From NCBI GenBank assembly GCA_900550645.1, contig URTA01000082.1, positions 1 through 7,935 of the forward strand: a stretch of 7,935 nucleotides of DNA, in the 5' to 3' direction. The notes beneath the pieces are model-generated. The model saw only the letters and a list, made by a program, of their open reading frames with translations. It was not told the origin of the DNA and searched no databases. This document shows, piece after piece, positions 1 to 6,831 of this stretch. A program made the translations under genes and the position numbers. How positions within the stretch are numbered: position 1 is the stretch's first letter; the number at the start of each line of letters is the position of its first letter. The DNA is from an uncultured Porphyromonadaceae bacterium. GTDB taxonomy: Bacteria; Bacteroidota; Bacteroidia; Bacteroidales; Muribaculaceae.

Positions 1-12
1 GGATTTTATTAT

Positions 13-20
13 TACCTTTG
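13..20 (+). promoter_or_regulatory. Bacteroidota-type -7 promoter element for lysS
   Basis: The sequence TACCTTTG matches the Bacteroidota primary sigma factor -7 consensus TAnnTTTG. It lies 31 bases before the lysS ATG, which predicts a short leader of about 25 bases. The matching -33 TTTG element would fall just before the first base of the window, so it cannot be checked here. Confidence 0.6.
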
Positions 21-51
21 CAAAAACTGAAACTAAACAGACGCAACATAT

Positions 52-1611
52 ATGGGAATAGAAGAACTGAGCGAACAGCAGCAGATGCGCCGTGGCAGCA
101 TGCAGGCGTTGCGCGACCGTGGCATTGAGCCGTATCCGGCTGCGGAATTTGTCGTAACCGGCCATTCCGTCGAAATCAAGGAGAATTTCAGTGACGAGGC
201 TGAGCTGCGCAAGGTCAGCGTGGCGGGCCGCATCATGAGCCGCCGCATCATGGGCAAGGCCGCTTTCGTAGAGCTTCAGGACGCTGACGGACGCATACAG
301 GTGTATGTGAGCCGTGACGACATCTGTCCGGGCGAGGACAAGGACATGTACAACGTCGTATTCAAGAAGCTGCTCGACATAGGTGACTTCGTAGGCATTG
401 ACGGTTTCGTGTTCCGCACCAAGACAGGCGAAATCACCGTGCATGCACAGCGGCTCACAGTGCTCAGCAAATCGCTCCGCCCCCTTCCCATAGTAAAGAT
501 GAAGGACGGCAAGGCTTACGATGCCTTCACCGACCCGGAACTGCGCTATCGCCGCCGCTATGTTGACCTGGTGGTCAACCCTGGTGTGCGCGAAATCTTC
601 CTGAAGCGCACACGTATGTTCAACTCCATGCGCGAATACTTCAACTCGCATGGCTACATCGAGGTCGAGACTCCGATACTCCAGCCAATCGCCGGCGGCG
701 CGGCAGCTCGTCCGTTCATCACGCACCACAATACCCTCGACATCCCCCTCTACCTGCGCATTGCCGATGAGCTGTACCTCAAGCGTCTGATAGTCGGAGG
801 GTTCGAAGGCGTGTACGAATTCTCCAAGAATTTCCGCAACGAGGGCATGGACCGCACGCACAACCCGGAGTTCACCTGTATGGAGATATACGTCTCATAC
901 AAGGACTACAACTGGATGATGACGTTCACCGAGAAGATGCTCGAGAAGATATGCCGCGATGTGAACGGCACGGACGAGGTGAAGGTGGGCGACAACGTCA
1001 TTTCGTTCAAGGCTCCCTATCCGCGCATCACAATGGCTCAGGCCATCGAAAACGCCACCGGCTTTGACATCTCCGGCAAGAGCGAGGACGAGCTGCGCGA
1101 GTTCTGCCGCCAGCAGGGCATCGAGACCGAGCCGGCATGGGGCAAGGGCAAGCTCATCGACGAGATTTTCGGCGAGAAGTGCGAAGGCTCGTTCATCCAG
1201 CCGACATTCATAATCGACTATCCCATCGAGATGTCGCCGCTCACCAAGCGTCACCGCAACAATCCGGAGCTGACCGAGCGTTTCGAGCTGATGGTCAACG
1301 GCAAGGAACTCGCCAACGCTTACAGCGAGCTCAACGACCCGATAGACCAGTACGAGCGTTTCGTAGAGCAGATGCGTCTGGCAGACAAGGGCGACGACGA
1401 GGCTATGATAATCGACCATGACTTCATACGCGCCCTTGAATACGGCATGCCCCCGACTTCGGGCATGGGCATCGGCATGGATCGCCTCGCCATGCTCATG
1501 ACCGGACAAAGCACCATACAGGAGGTACTCCTCTTCCCGCAGATGCGTCCCGAGAAGAGAAGTCAGGCGCAGGATGCTGACAATGAAAACGCCGGACAGG
1601 AAGAAGCCTGA
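52..1611 (+). CDS. lysS: Lysyl-tRNA synthetase, class II
   Basis: This cytoplasmic enzyme charges tRNA-Lys with lysine using ATP. An N-terminal OB-fold anticodon-binding domain is visible at about residues 55-145, including F72-V-E-L-Q-D and G80-R-I-Q-V-Y. The class II catalytic core follows. Motif 1 is around residues 178-205 and ends in the V-E-T-P stretch. Motif 2 is FRNEGMDRTHNPEF at 261-274. Motif 3 is GMGIGMDR at 471-478, followed by the family-typical L-F-P-Q-M-R-P-E. The ATG at 52 fits the usual N-terminus (L-S-E-Q-Q-Q-M-R-R) and sits behind a TAnnTTTG promoter element. No Shine-Dalgarno sequence is seen, as is normal in this phylum. The product is 519 residues, ending in a short polar, acidic tail. 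From memory, Bacteroides and Porphyromonas homologues are about 575-580 residues with an extra C-terminal domain that is absent here. It heads the lysS-gpsA run. Confidence 0.97.
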   Translation: MGIEELSEQQQMRRGSMQALRDRGIEPYPAAEFVVTGHSVEIKENFSDEAELRKVSVAGRIMSRRIMGKAAFVELQDADGRIQVYVSRDDICPGEDKDMYNVVFKKLLDIGDFVGIDGFVFRTKTGEITVHAQRLTVLSKSLRPLPIVKMKDGKAYDAFTDPELRYRRRYVDLVVNPGVREIFLKRTRMFNSMREYFNSHGYIEVETPILQPIAGGAAARPFITHHNTLDIPLYLRIADELYLKRLIVGGFEGVYEFSKNFRNEGMDRTHNPEFTCMEIYVSYKDYNWMMTFTEKMLEKICRDVNGTDEVKVGDNVISFKAPYPRITMAQAIENATGFDISGKSEDELREFCRQQGIETEPAWGKGKLIDEIFGEKCEGSFIQPTFIIDYPIEMSPLTKRHRNNPELTERFELMVNGKELANAYSELNDPIDQYERFVEQMRLADKGDDEAMIIDHDFIRALEYGMPPTSGMGIGMDRLAMLMTGQSTIQEVLLFPQMRPEKRSQAQDADNENAGQEEA

Positions 1612-1632
1612 CGCGACAGCACCCGTGACACC

Positions 1633-2628
1633 ATGAAGACCCTTGGCAAGATAGCCGTCCTCGGCGGCGGCAGCTGGGCGACAGCCATAGCCAAACTCAT
1701 TGCCGACAACGGCACTCCGTTTGTATGGTATATGCGCCGCCAGGACCGCATCGACGACTTCCTGAAATACGGCCACAACCCGGTCTACCTGAGCGACGCC
1801 TCTTTCGACACCGGGCTGATCGATTTCCGCGTGGACATCAACGATGCCTGCAGCATAGCCGATTCGCTCATTGTGGCGTTCCCCTCGCCCTACCTGAAAT
1901 GGCACACTGACCGCATCAGCGTTGACATCTCGGGCAAGAACATCATCTCTGCCGTCAAGGGCATTGTGCCTGATGACAACATGATTGTCACCGACTATTT
2001 CGCGCACCGCTTCGGCTGCGACGAGCGCAACATGCTCGTCATCGGCGGCCCGTGCCATGCCGAGGAGGTGGCTCTCGGACGGTTGAGCTACCTGACCATC
2101 GGCGGCAAGGACAGTGACAAGGCCGCACGTTTCGCCTCCATGATTGCCGGCGACAAGATGCGCACTATCCTTTCTGACGACATCGCCGGCATCGAGTACG
2201 GCGCGGTGCTGAAAAACGTCTACGCCATAGCTGCCGGCATCATCTCCGGCATGAAGAGCGGCGACAACTTCATGGCAATGATGGTGAGCAACGCCATACG
2301 CGAGATGCGCCATTTCGTTGATGCTGTCGCGCCGATGCAGCGCGAGATATGTGACAGCGCATACCTCGGCGACCTGCTCGTGACCGCCTACAGCAAATTC
2401 TCCCGAAACCACAATTTCGGGTCGATGATAGGCAAGGGCTACAGCGTTCAGGTAGCCATGATGGAGATGTCGCAGGTAGCCGAAGGGTATTACGGCACCA
2501 AGTGCATACACGAGATATGCAGCCGATACAATGTCGAAATGCCGATTGCCGACTGCGTGTATGCCATACTCTACGAAAACGAGAACCCCCAGGAGGCTTT
2601 CCGCCGCATTACCGGCACGTTCTCCTGA
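1633..2628 (+). CDS. gpsA: NAD(P)H-dependent glycerol-3-phosphate dehydrogenase
   Basis: This enzyme reduces dihydroxyacetone phosphate to sn-glycerol 3-phosphate, the backbone precursor of membrane phospholipids, in the cytoplasm. The N-terminal Rossmann nucleotide-binding loop is GGGSWATAIAKL at residues 11-22. It has Ala16 where many homologues have Gly, a form I recall as usual in Bacteroidota. Further family motifs are K109-G-I, G139-P-C-H-A-E-E-V at 139-146 and the probable catalytic lysine K194 in L-K-N-V. Next come L245-G-D-L-L-V-T, S257-R-N and I266-G-K-G of the C-terminal helical substrate domain. At 331 residues it is of normal family length and looks intact. It starts 21 bases after lysS with no promoter between, so it is probably co-transcribed. 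A stem-loop follows 13 bases after the stop codon. Confidence 0.95.
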   Translation: MKTLGKIAVLGGGSWATAIAKLIADNGTPFVWYMRRQDRIDDFLKYGHNPVYLSDASFDTGLIDFRVDINDACSIADSLIVAFPSPYLKWHTDRISVDISGKNIISAVKGIVPDDNMIVTDYFAHRFGCDERNMLVIGGPCHAEEVALGRLSYLTIGGKDSDKAARFASMIAGDKMRTILSDDIAGIEYGAVLKNVYAIAAGIISGMKSGDNFMAMMVSNAIREMRHFVDAVAPMQREICDSAYLGDLLVTAYSKFSRNHNFGSMIGKGYSVQVAMMEMSQVAEGYYGTKCIHEICSRYNVEMPIADCVYAILYENENPQEAFRRITGTFS

Positions 2629-2641
2629 CACACTGAATATA

Positions 2642-2673
2642 CGTCCCCGCGTCAAAACCAAAGCGTGGGGACG
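2642..2673 (+). terminator. Stem-loop between gpsA and pgi (possible terminator or attenuator)
   Basis: Bases 2642-2652 (CGTCCCCGCGT) pair with 2663-2673 (GCGTGGGGACG), giving an 11-bp stem with two G-U wobbles and a 10-base A-rich loop. It lies 13 bases after the gpsA stop. No T-tract follows, so it does not fit a classical intrinsic terminator. It could be a weak terminator, an mRNA processing or stability element protecting the lysS-gpsA message, or part of a leader structure for pgi. The stem is seen directly; the role is inferred. Confidence 0.45.
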
Positions 2674-2784
2674 CATCAAGGTCGCATCGCGTCCGCCTTG
2701 TGGCTCAGGCTCGTGAAGCTGACAGCCGCCTTGACATTAGCAACTAAGGTAAACAAGATATTTAAGTACAAAACAGGCAAAGCA

Positions 2785-4125
2785 ATGAACAGTATCACTC
2801 TCAACATTGACAACGCACTGTCGTTCACAGGTAAAGAAAACTACCGCGGCCTTCACAGCGCAGCTGCCGCAGCAATGCACACGCTCGACAACGCATCCGG
2901 CGAGGGTGCGGACTTCCTCGGCTGGAACACCTTGCCGGCTGACACCTCCGTCGCCCTCCTCGAGGCTGTTTCCAAAACCGCCGCTCGTCTCCGCAGCCGC
3001 TGCGAATATGTGGTCTGCATCGGCATCGGCGGCTCATACCTCGGTGCGAAAGCCGTAATCAGCGCGCTTTCCGATTCCTTTGCTGACTTCCGCGCTCCTA
3101 AGCCCGGTTGCCCCAAAGTCCTCTTTGCCGGGCAGAACATCGGCGAGGACTATACCGCCGAGCTACTCAACCTGCTGCGCGGACACAAATTCGGCATCAT
3201 CGTCATCTCAAAATCCGGGACGACCACTGAACCGGCAATCGCGTTCCGCCTGCTGCGAGACCTTCTCGTGAGCCAGCAGGGCGCAGACCAGGCTCGTGAC
3301 CTCATCGTCGCTGTCACCGACGCCCGTAAGGGCGCGTTGCGCACCATGGCTGACCGCGAGGGATACGAGACATACGTCATTCCCGACAACGTGGGCGGAC
3401 GTTTCTCAGTCCTTACTCCTGTCGGGCTGCTCCCAATAGCCGTAGCCGGCTTCGACATCAGCAGCCTAATCGCCGGCGCACGCGACATGGCAGCCGCCAC
3501 CGCAGTCGAGGACGGCAACATCGCGCTGGCATACGCGCAGATACGCAACGCCCTCTACACAAGCGGCAAGAAAATAGAAATACTCGCCAACTTCAACCCG
3601 AAGCTGCACTACATCGCCGAGTGGTGGAAACAGCTCTACGGCGAGAGCGAAGGCAAGGACGGCAAAGGAATATTCCCTGCTGCTGTGGACTTCACCACCG
3701 ACCTGCACAGCATGGGACAGTGGATACAGGACGGCGAGCGCACCATATTTGAGACGGTCATTTCCGTGGAGAACGCCGATGCCGAAGTGCGCATACCCGG
3801 CGACGAGGCGAACCTTGACGGGCTGAACTACCTGGCGACTCGCCGCATCGACGAGGTCAACAAGCAGGCCGAACTCGGCACCATGCTCGCCCATGTGGAC
3901 GGCGGAGTGCCCAACATACGCATCACACTGCCCGCACTAACTGAACACAGCCTCGGACAACTGATATACTTCTTTGAACGCGCTTGCGGCATCTCCGGCT
4001 ATATGCTCGGCGTGAACCCCTTCAACCAGCCCGGAGTGGAGGCGTACAAGAAGAACATGTTTGCGCTGCTCGGCAAGCCCGGCTACGAAGCCGAGACCGC
4101 AGCCATCCGTGCCCGCCTGAAATAA
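2785..4125 (+). CDS. pgi: Glucose-6-phosphate isomerase
   Basis: This cytoplasmic enzyme interconverts glucose 6-phosphate and fructose 6-phosphate in glycolysis and gluconeogenesis. Two SIS-type sugar-phosphate domains are recognisable. The first has G80-I-G-G-S-Y-L-G and the phosphate-binding S142-K-S-G-T-T-T-E-P. Signature 1 is V203-G-G-R-F-S-V-L-T-P. The catalytic residues expected for the family are present: R206, E287 in G-E-S-E-G-K-D, H308 in D-L-H-S-M-G-Q and K422 in the signature-2 region F-N-Q-P-G-V-E-A-Y-K. The reading frame stays open upstream to a GTG at 2665. I chose the ATG at 2785 because it gives 446 residues, the normal length for the short bacterial type. The upstream 40 codons also overlap a stem-loop and have no family similarity. 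The start is preceded by an A-rich stretch instead of a Shine-Dalgarno sequence. No clear TAnnTTTG promoter is visible in the gap, so read-through from gpsA is plausible. Confidence 0.96.
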   Translation: MNSITLNIDNALSFTGKENYRGLHSAAAAAMHTLDNASGEGADFLGWNTLPADTSVALLEAVSKTAARLRSRCEYVVCIGIGGSYLGAKAVISALSDSFADFRAPKPGCPKVLFAGQNIGEDYTAELLNLLRGHKFGIIVISKSGTTTEPAIAFRLLRDLLVSQQGADQARDLIVAVTDARKGALRTMADREGYETYVIPDNVGGRFSVLTPVGLLPIAVAGFDISSLIAGARDMAAATAVEDGNIALAYAQIRNALYTSGKKIEILANFNPKLHYIAEWWKQLYGESEGKDGKGIFPAAVDFTTDLHSMGQWIQDGERTIFETVISVENADAEVRIPGDEANLDGLNYLATRRIDEVNKQAELGTMLAHVDGGVPNIRITLPALTEHSLGQLIYFFERACGISGYMLGVNPFNQPGVEAYKKNMFALLGKPGYEAETAAIRARLK

Positions 4126-4140
4126 CACCAGTTATACAGA

Positions 4141-4180
4141 AGAACAAAAAAGCGAGTGTGCCATATACGGCACACTCGCT
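4141..4180. terminator. Shared bidirectional intrinsic terminator of converging genes
   Basis: Bases 4151-4162 (AGCGAGTGTGCC) pair perfectly with 4169-4180 (GGCACACTCGCT) around a 6-base loop. The A-run just before the stem (4146-4151) reads as a T-tract after the hairpin on the minus strand. It is therefore a good intrinsic terminator for the minus-strand gene, whose stop codon is about 25 bases away. It also stands about 25 bases after the plus-strand pgi stop. It lacks a strong T-tract in that direction, so it probably ends pgi less efficiently. Confidence 0.85.
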
Positions 4181-4205
4181 GTGTATACGCCAGGCTGGGC
4201 TGATA

Positions 4206-6611
4206 TTATTTGAGGACGACTTTATGAGCCTTGCCGTTCTGGACGCGGATGAACATGCCGTTCTCGGGGTTGGCTACGCGCACACCCTGCATGTTGTAGT
4301 ACTGTGCTTCGCCTTCAGCCACTGTGATTTCGTCTACGCCTACCGAAACGTGCTGTTTCACTGTTAGCTGGGTGCTTGCGCCCTTTGTGCATAGGGTGAA
4401 GTTTACAGAGCGTTCGGACTCTGTCGGCGTTGCGTTAAATCTCAATGAGTGCTCGCCGTTCAGCGACATGCCGCTGACAGTGAGCCAGCCGTCAAGTTCC
4501 GCGCCTGAAACCAGCGGGAACTTGTTGCCGTTGTATTCTATCCACCAGTTTTCGGGGGAATTGGCTGCCGCTACGTTGACATTGCCGTTGTCGCTGCCGG
4601 AGTTAAGTGTAATTTCAGCCTCTTCGGGCATGAGGAAGTTGTATGAGCCGAAGAATGTGAAATACAATGCGTTGTAGAAGTCTTGGAGGGCATTGTCGCC
4701 GGTATACCAGCTTGTAGTGCCGTTTGCAAGCGTAAGGCGCATGGCGGTGTAGTTCTTGCCGGACTCGTTGTTGGCGTACTGTGTGCAGATGCCGAAGCTG
4801 CGCACCTTGGGGTTGTTGCTGTAGCCGTAGACATCGACAACTATTGGCTGGTCATAGACGAAATATGTCTGTACATTGTTGCCGGCTTCGTCCTCCGTGT
4901 AGAATTTGAACGGCAGCGAGTAGAGGCCGCTTTCTGTCACAGCATCTGAAGCTTTGGCTGTTGCCTCAATCAGCGGGCTGTCCTCATTGAGGTAGCCGTT
5001 GCTGTCATAGCCGAGTATTCGCAGCTTGAACTCGGCATCAGGATCAGCGTCGAGAGCGCCGAGGAGAACATGGATTTCGTCGATAGCGAAAGGAGCTGCG
5101 GGAGCATCGTACATGTTGGCAGAACTTTCCTGGACTATACCGTTGCCCCAAGTCCCCTCTTCGGAAGTGCCGAAACAATAGTTACCCTGTGTGAAGTAAG
5201 CCGGATACAGCGAGCCACGTGCGTAGTCATATACACCTACGCCGTACTCGCGGCCGTTGTTGGTGAAGTTGCCGCCGTATACTGCGCCGCCGGTTGCCTG
5301 CTGGCCGTCACCGTCGATGATGACACCGAAGTCATATACGTCACTGCCAAATGAGTTTCTCGCTGTCAGCTTCGGGAACGGGTAGGCCTCGCCCTCGGAA
5401 TAGGGATAGTTGGTCACGACCGTTTCCCCCGCTTCCGTGTCCATTGCGCCAGTCTCGGGGTTGTATACCTGCCACTCATTAGATTCTGTGTATGAATTGC
5501 TGCTTGACTGCCAAGTTACGTCAGCGTATGCCGGAAACAGCCCGAACGGAGCGGAGAAGGCGTATAGGTCGCGAGAAAGACCCGCCATAAGTGAGCCGTC
5601 TGGCATATAGTACCGGGCTTGGGGCATGGTTGCGCCCACTGTGACAGCATCGATGCCCATGGAGTTGCCGCTGTAGCCGTCGCCGATGTTGAAGTAGCGG
5701 AAAGCGATTTTTACTTTCTTGCCGTAGAATTTCTCGGGGATGTCCACGCTCTGTGAATTGTATTTCAACACAGCCATCAGGTCATACAGCTCGCTGTCGC
5801 TCTTGGCACTCGCGAGGTCGGTTGACACTTTCCAGATGCTCTCCCAGTTCGCGCTGTCGTCTTCGGTCATGAGGATTTCAAAATCGCATACGACCTTGGT
5901 GCGGTCGTATGCGGAAGTGTCCCAGTCGAAGTCATAGACCGACCCCTCGTCAAACTGCATCTCGAAGAAGAGCTTGTGCTGGTTGCCGACGGTGATTTCG
6001 GGGGTTATTAGCCATTCGTCTTGCTTGGCTGCGCTGAACTCCTGCTTGTTCCCCTCGTCGTCGGTATACGAGCCGGTGTAGGTGAAATGGATGAAACATT
6101 CCTTTTCGCCGTCGGGAGTCTTGCCCGTCCAGTAGCCGTCACCGGTGAATGTGCCGTACCAGGTGTTGTTGATATTGCGCTTGAGCATATCCTGGTTAGG
6201 CGTGTTTTCAGGGGTGTTGATTTCACTCCACCCTTCGGGTATCCAGTCGAGCGTCACCTCGTCCCAGCCCTCGAAGTCCTCGAAGAATGCAGCTCCTGAT
6301 GGGGCGGCATAGTGTGCTGTGCGGAGTTGCGGAGCAGCCGTGGCTTTGCCGTCGCGCACGATTTGCTTGTAGATTCTGCCGTCAGCGTCGCGCACTGCGC
6401 GTACGGTTACGCCGTTTGCGACAGCCTTTTCATAGAGGATTGTGGACTTTTCCGAGCGGAGGGCTGCGGAACGTTCGATTGCACCAGATTTTTTCATGGT
6501 CAATGGTGCCGTTTTCATTGTGGCTCGCTGCGATGTTTGGGTGTTGGCTGCCGACATCGACAATGCCGGGAGAAGAGCCAGACCAATCGCCACTTTCGTA
6601 ATTGTAGTCAT
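4206..6611 (-). CDS. Secreted choice-of-anchor J protein with BACON-like domain and type IX sorting-like tail
   Basis: An 801-residue exported protein of unknown specific role. Residues 1-22 form a signal peptide (K6, hydrophobic V7-L17, cleavage near S-M-S-A-A). There is no lipobox cysteine, so it is not a lipoprotein. A basic, low-complexity linker runs to about 105. A choice-of-anchor J (cleaved-adhesin-like) beta-sandwich follows at about 108-326, from F-F-E-D-F-E-G-W through D198-E-W-L-I-T-P-E-I to S-M-G-I-D-A-V. Residues 330-660 are Gly-, Tyr- and Asp-rich and probably beta-structured, but I do not recognise them. Residues 665-755 resemble a BACON domain, with W709-L-T-V-S and a closing L-T-V-K-Q. 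The tail at 757-801 (Y771-Y-N-M-Q-G-V-R-V, then G785-M-F-I-R-V and K-V-V-L-K) resembles a type IX secretion sorting domain. The protein probably acts at the cell surface or outside, possibly binding glycans or matrix; no catalytic motif is seen. It has its own promoter. Confidence 0.85.
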   Translation of the reverse strand: MTTITKVAIGLALLPALSMSAANTQTSQRATMKTAPLTMKKSGAIERSAALRSEKSTILYEKAVANGVTVRAVRDADGRIYKQIVRDGKATAAPQLRTAHYAAPSGAAFFEDFEGWDEVTLDWIPEGWSEINTPENTPNQDMLKRNINNTWYGTFTGDGYWTGKTPDGEKECFIHFTYTGSYTDDEGNKQEFSAAKQDEWLITPEITVGNQHKLFFEMQFDEGSVYDFDWDTSAYDRTKVVCDFEILMTEDDSANWESIWKVSTDLASAKSDSELYDLMAVLKYNSQSVDIPEKFYGKKVKIAFRYFNIGDGYSGNSMGIDAVTVGATMPQARYYMPDGSLMAGLSRDLYAFSAPFGLFPAYADVTWQSSSNSYTESNEWQVYNPETGAMDTEAGETVVTNYPYSEGEAYPFPKLTARNSFGSDVYDFGVIIDGDGQQATGGAVYGGNFTNNGREYGVGVYDYARGSLYPAYFTQGNYCFGTSEEGTWGNGIVQESSANMYDAPAAPFAIDEIHVLLGALDADPDAEFKLRILGYDSNGYLNEDSPLIEATAKASDAVTESGLYSLPFKFYTEDEAGNNVQTYFVYDQPIVVDVYGYSNNPKVRSFGICTQYANNESGKNYTAMRLTLANGTTSWYTGDNALQDFYNALYFTFFGSYNFLMPEEAEITLNSGSDNGNVNVAAANSPENWWIEYNGNKFPLVSGAELDGWLTVSGMSLNGEHSLRFNATPTESERSVNFTLCTKGASTQLTVKQHVSVGVDEITVAEGEAQYYNMQGVRVANPENGMFIRVQNGKAHKVVLK

Positions 6612-6670
6612 AATGATTAATGTTTAGGTTAAGGTTATTTGCCCCTGGTTCGAGAGATTCGCCTGTGGAG

Positions 6671-6680
6671 CGCAATTGCG
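6671..6680. repeat. 10-base perfect palindrome in the leader of the secreted-protein gene
   Basis: CGCAATTGCG is self-complementary. It lies about a dozen bases downstream of the predicted start site of the minus-strand transcript. It could be an operator-like dyad for a dimeric regulator, but a 10-base palindrome can also occur by chance. Confidence 0.25.
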
Positions 6681-6698
6681 GTACTATTGATTCTGCCG

Positions 6699-6730
6699 CA
6701 AATATAGGGTTTATTCCCGATACCCGCAAA
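6699..6730 (-). promoter_or_regulatory. Bacteroidota sigma-ABfr-type promoter for the secreted-protein gene
   Basis: Read on the minus strand, a -33 TTTG at 6730-6727 is followed after exactly 20 bases by TATATTTG at 6706-6699. This is a full match to the consensus TTTG, 19-21 bases, TAnnTTTG. Transcription should begin near 6692-6694, giving a leader of about 80 bases before the ATG at 6611. The promoter sits between the two minus-strand genes, so the secreted-protein gene does not depend on read-through from the acyltransferase gene. Confidence 0.8.
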
Positions 6731-6797
6731 CAAAAATGGCCGAAAAAATGACAGGAGACAAGACTTGAGACACGACTGGCAATCCCGCTGACGTGTA

Positions 6798-6820
6798 ACT
6801 GCGTTGAGGCTCAACGCAGT
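6798..6820 (-). terminator. Hairpin after the acyltransferase gene (probable terminator)
   Basis: Bases 6798-6807 (ACTGCGTTGA) pair perfectly with 6811-6820 (TCAACGCAGT) around a 3-base loop. On the minus strand it begins 11 bases after the acyltransferase stop codon. No T-tract follows directly; the nearest T-run on that strand is more than 50 bases further on. It may therefore terminate weakly or protect the mRNA 3' end. Its position just before a new promoter supports a transcript boundary. Confidence 0.55.
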
Positions 6821-6831
6821 GCGGCGCATGG

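Noticed and set aside
895..2679. A 594-codon open frame on the minus strand across the lysS 3' half and all of gpsA
   Set aside because: It is codon-aligned with lysS and gpsA, which share the same phase. Stops in this antisense frame would need TTA, CTA or TCA codons in the sense genes, and GC-rich housekeeping genes avoid those. The translation shows no recognisable family, and the sense genes are unmistakable.
2731..2766. TTGACA (2731-2736) with TATTTAAG (2759-2766) as a pgi promoter
   Set aside because: The spacing is too long for the Bacteroidota consensus and the -7 element is incomplete, so I could not support it as a promoter.
2665..2784. A 40-codon N-terminal extension of pgi from a GTG start
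   Set aside because: The GTG lies inside the right arm of the gpsA-pgi stem-loop. The extra residues have no family counterpart, and the ATG at 2785 gives the expected length with an A-rich upstream region.
3466..3894. A 142-codon minus-strand frame within pgi
   Set aside because: It is an antisense shadow of strongly conserved pgi coding sequence with no family features.
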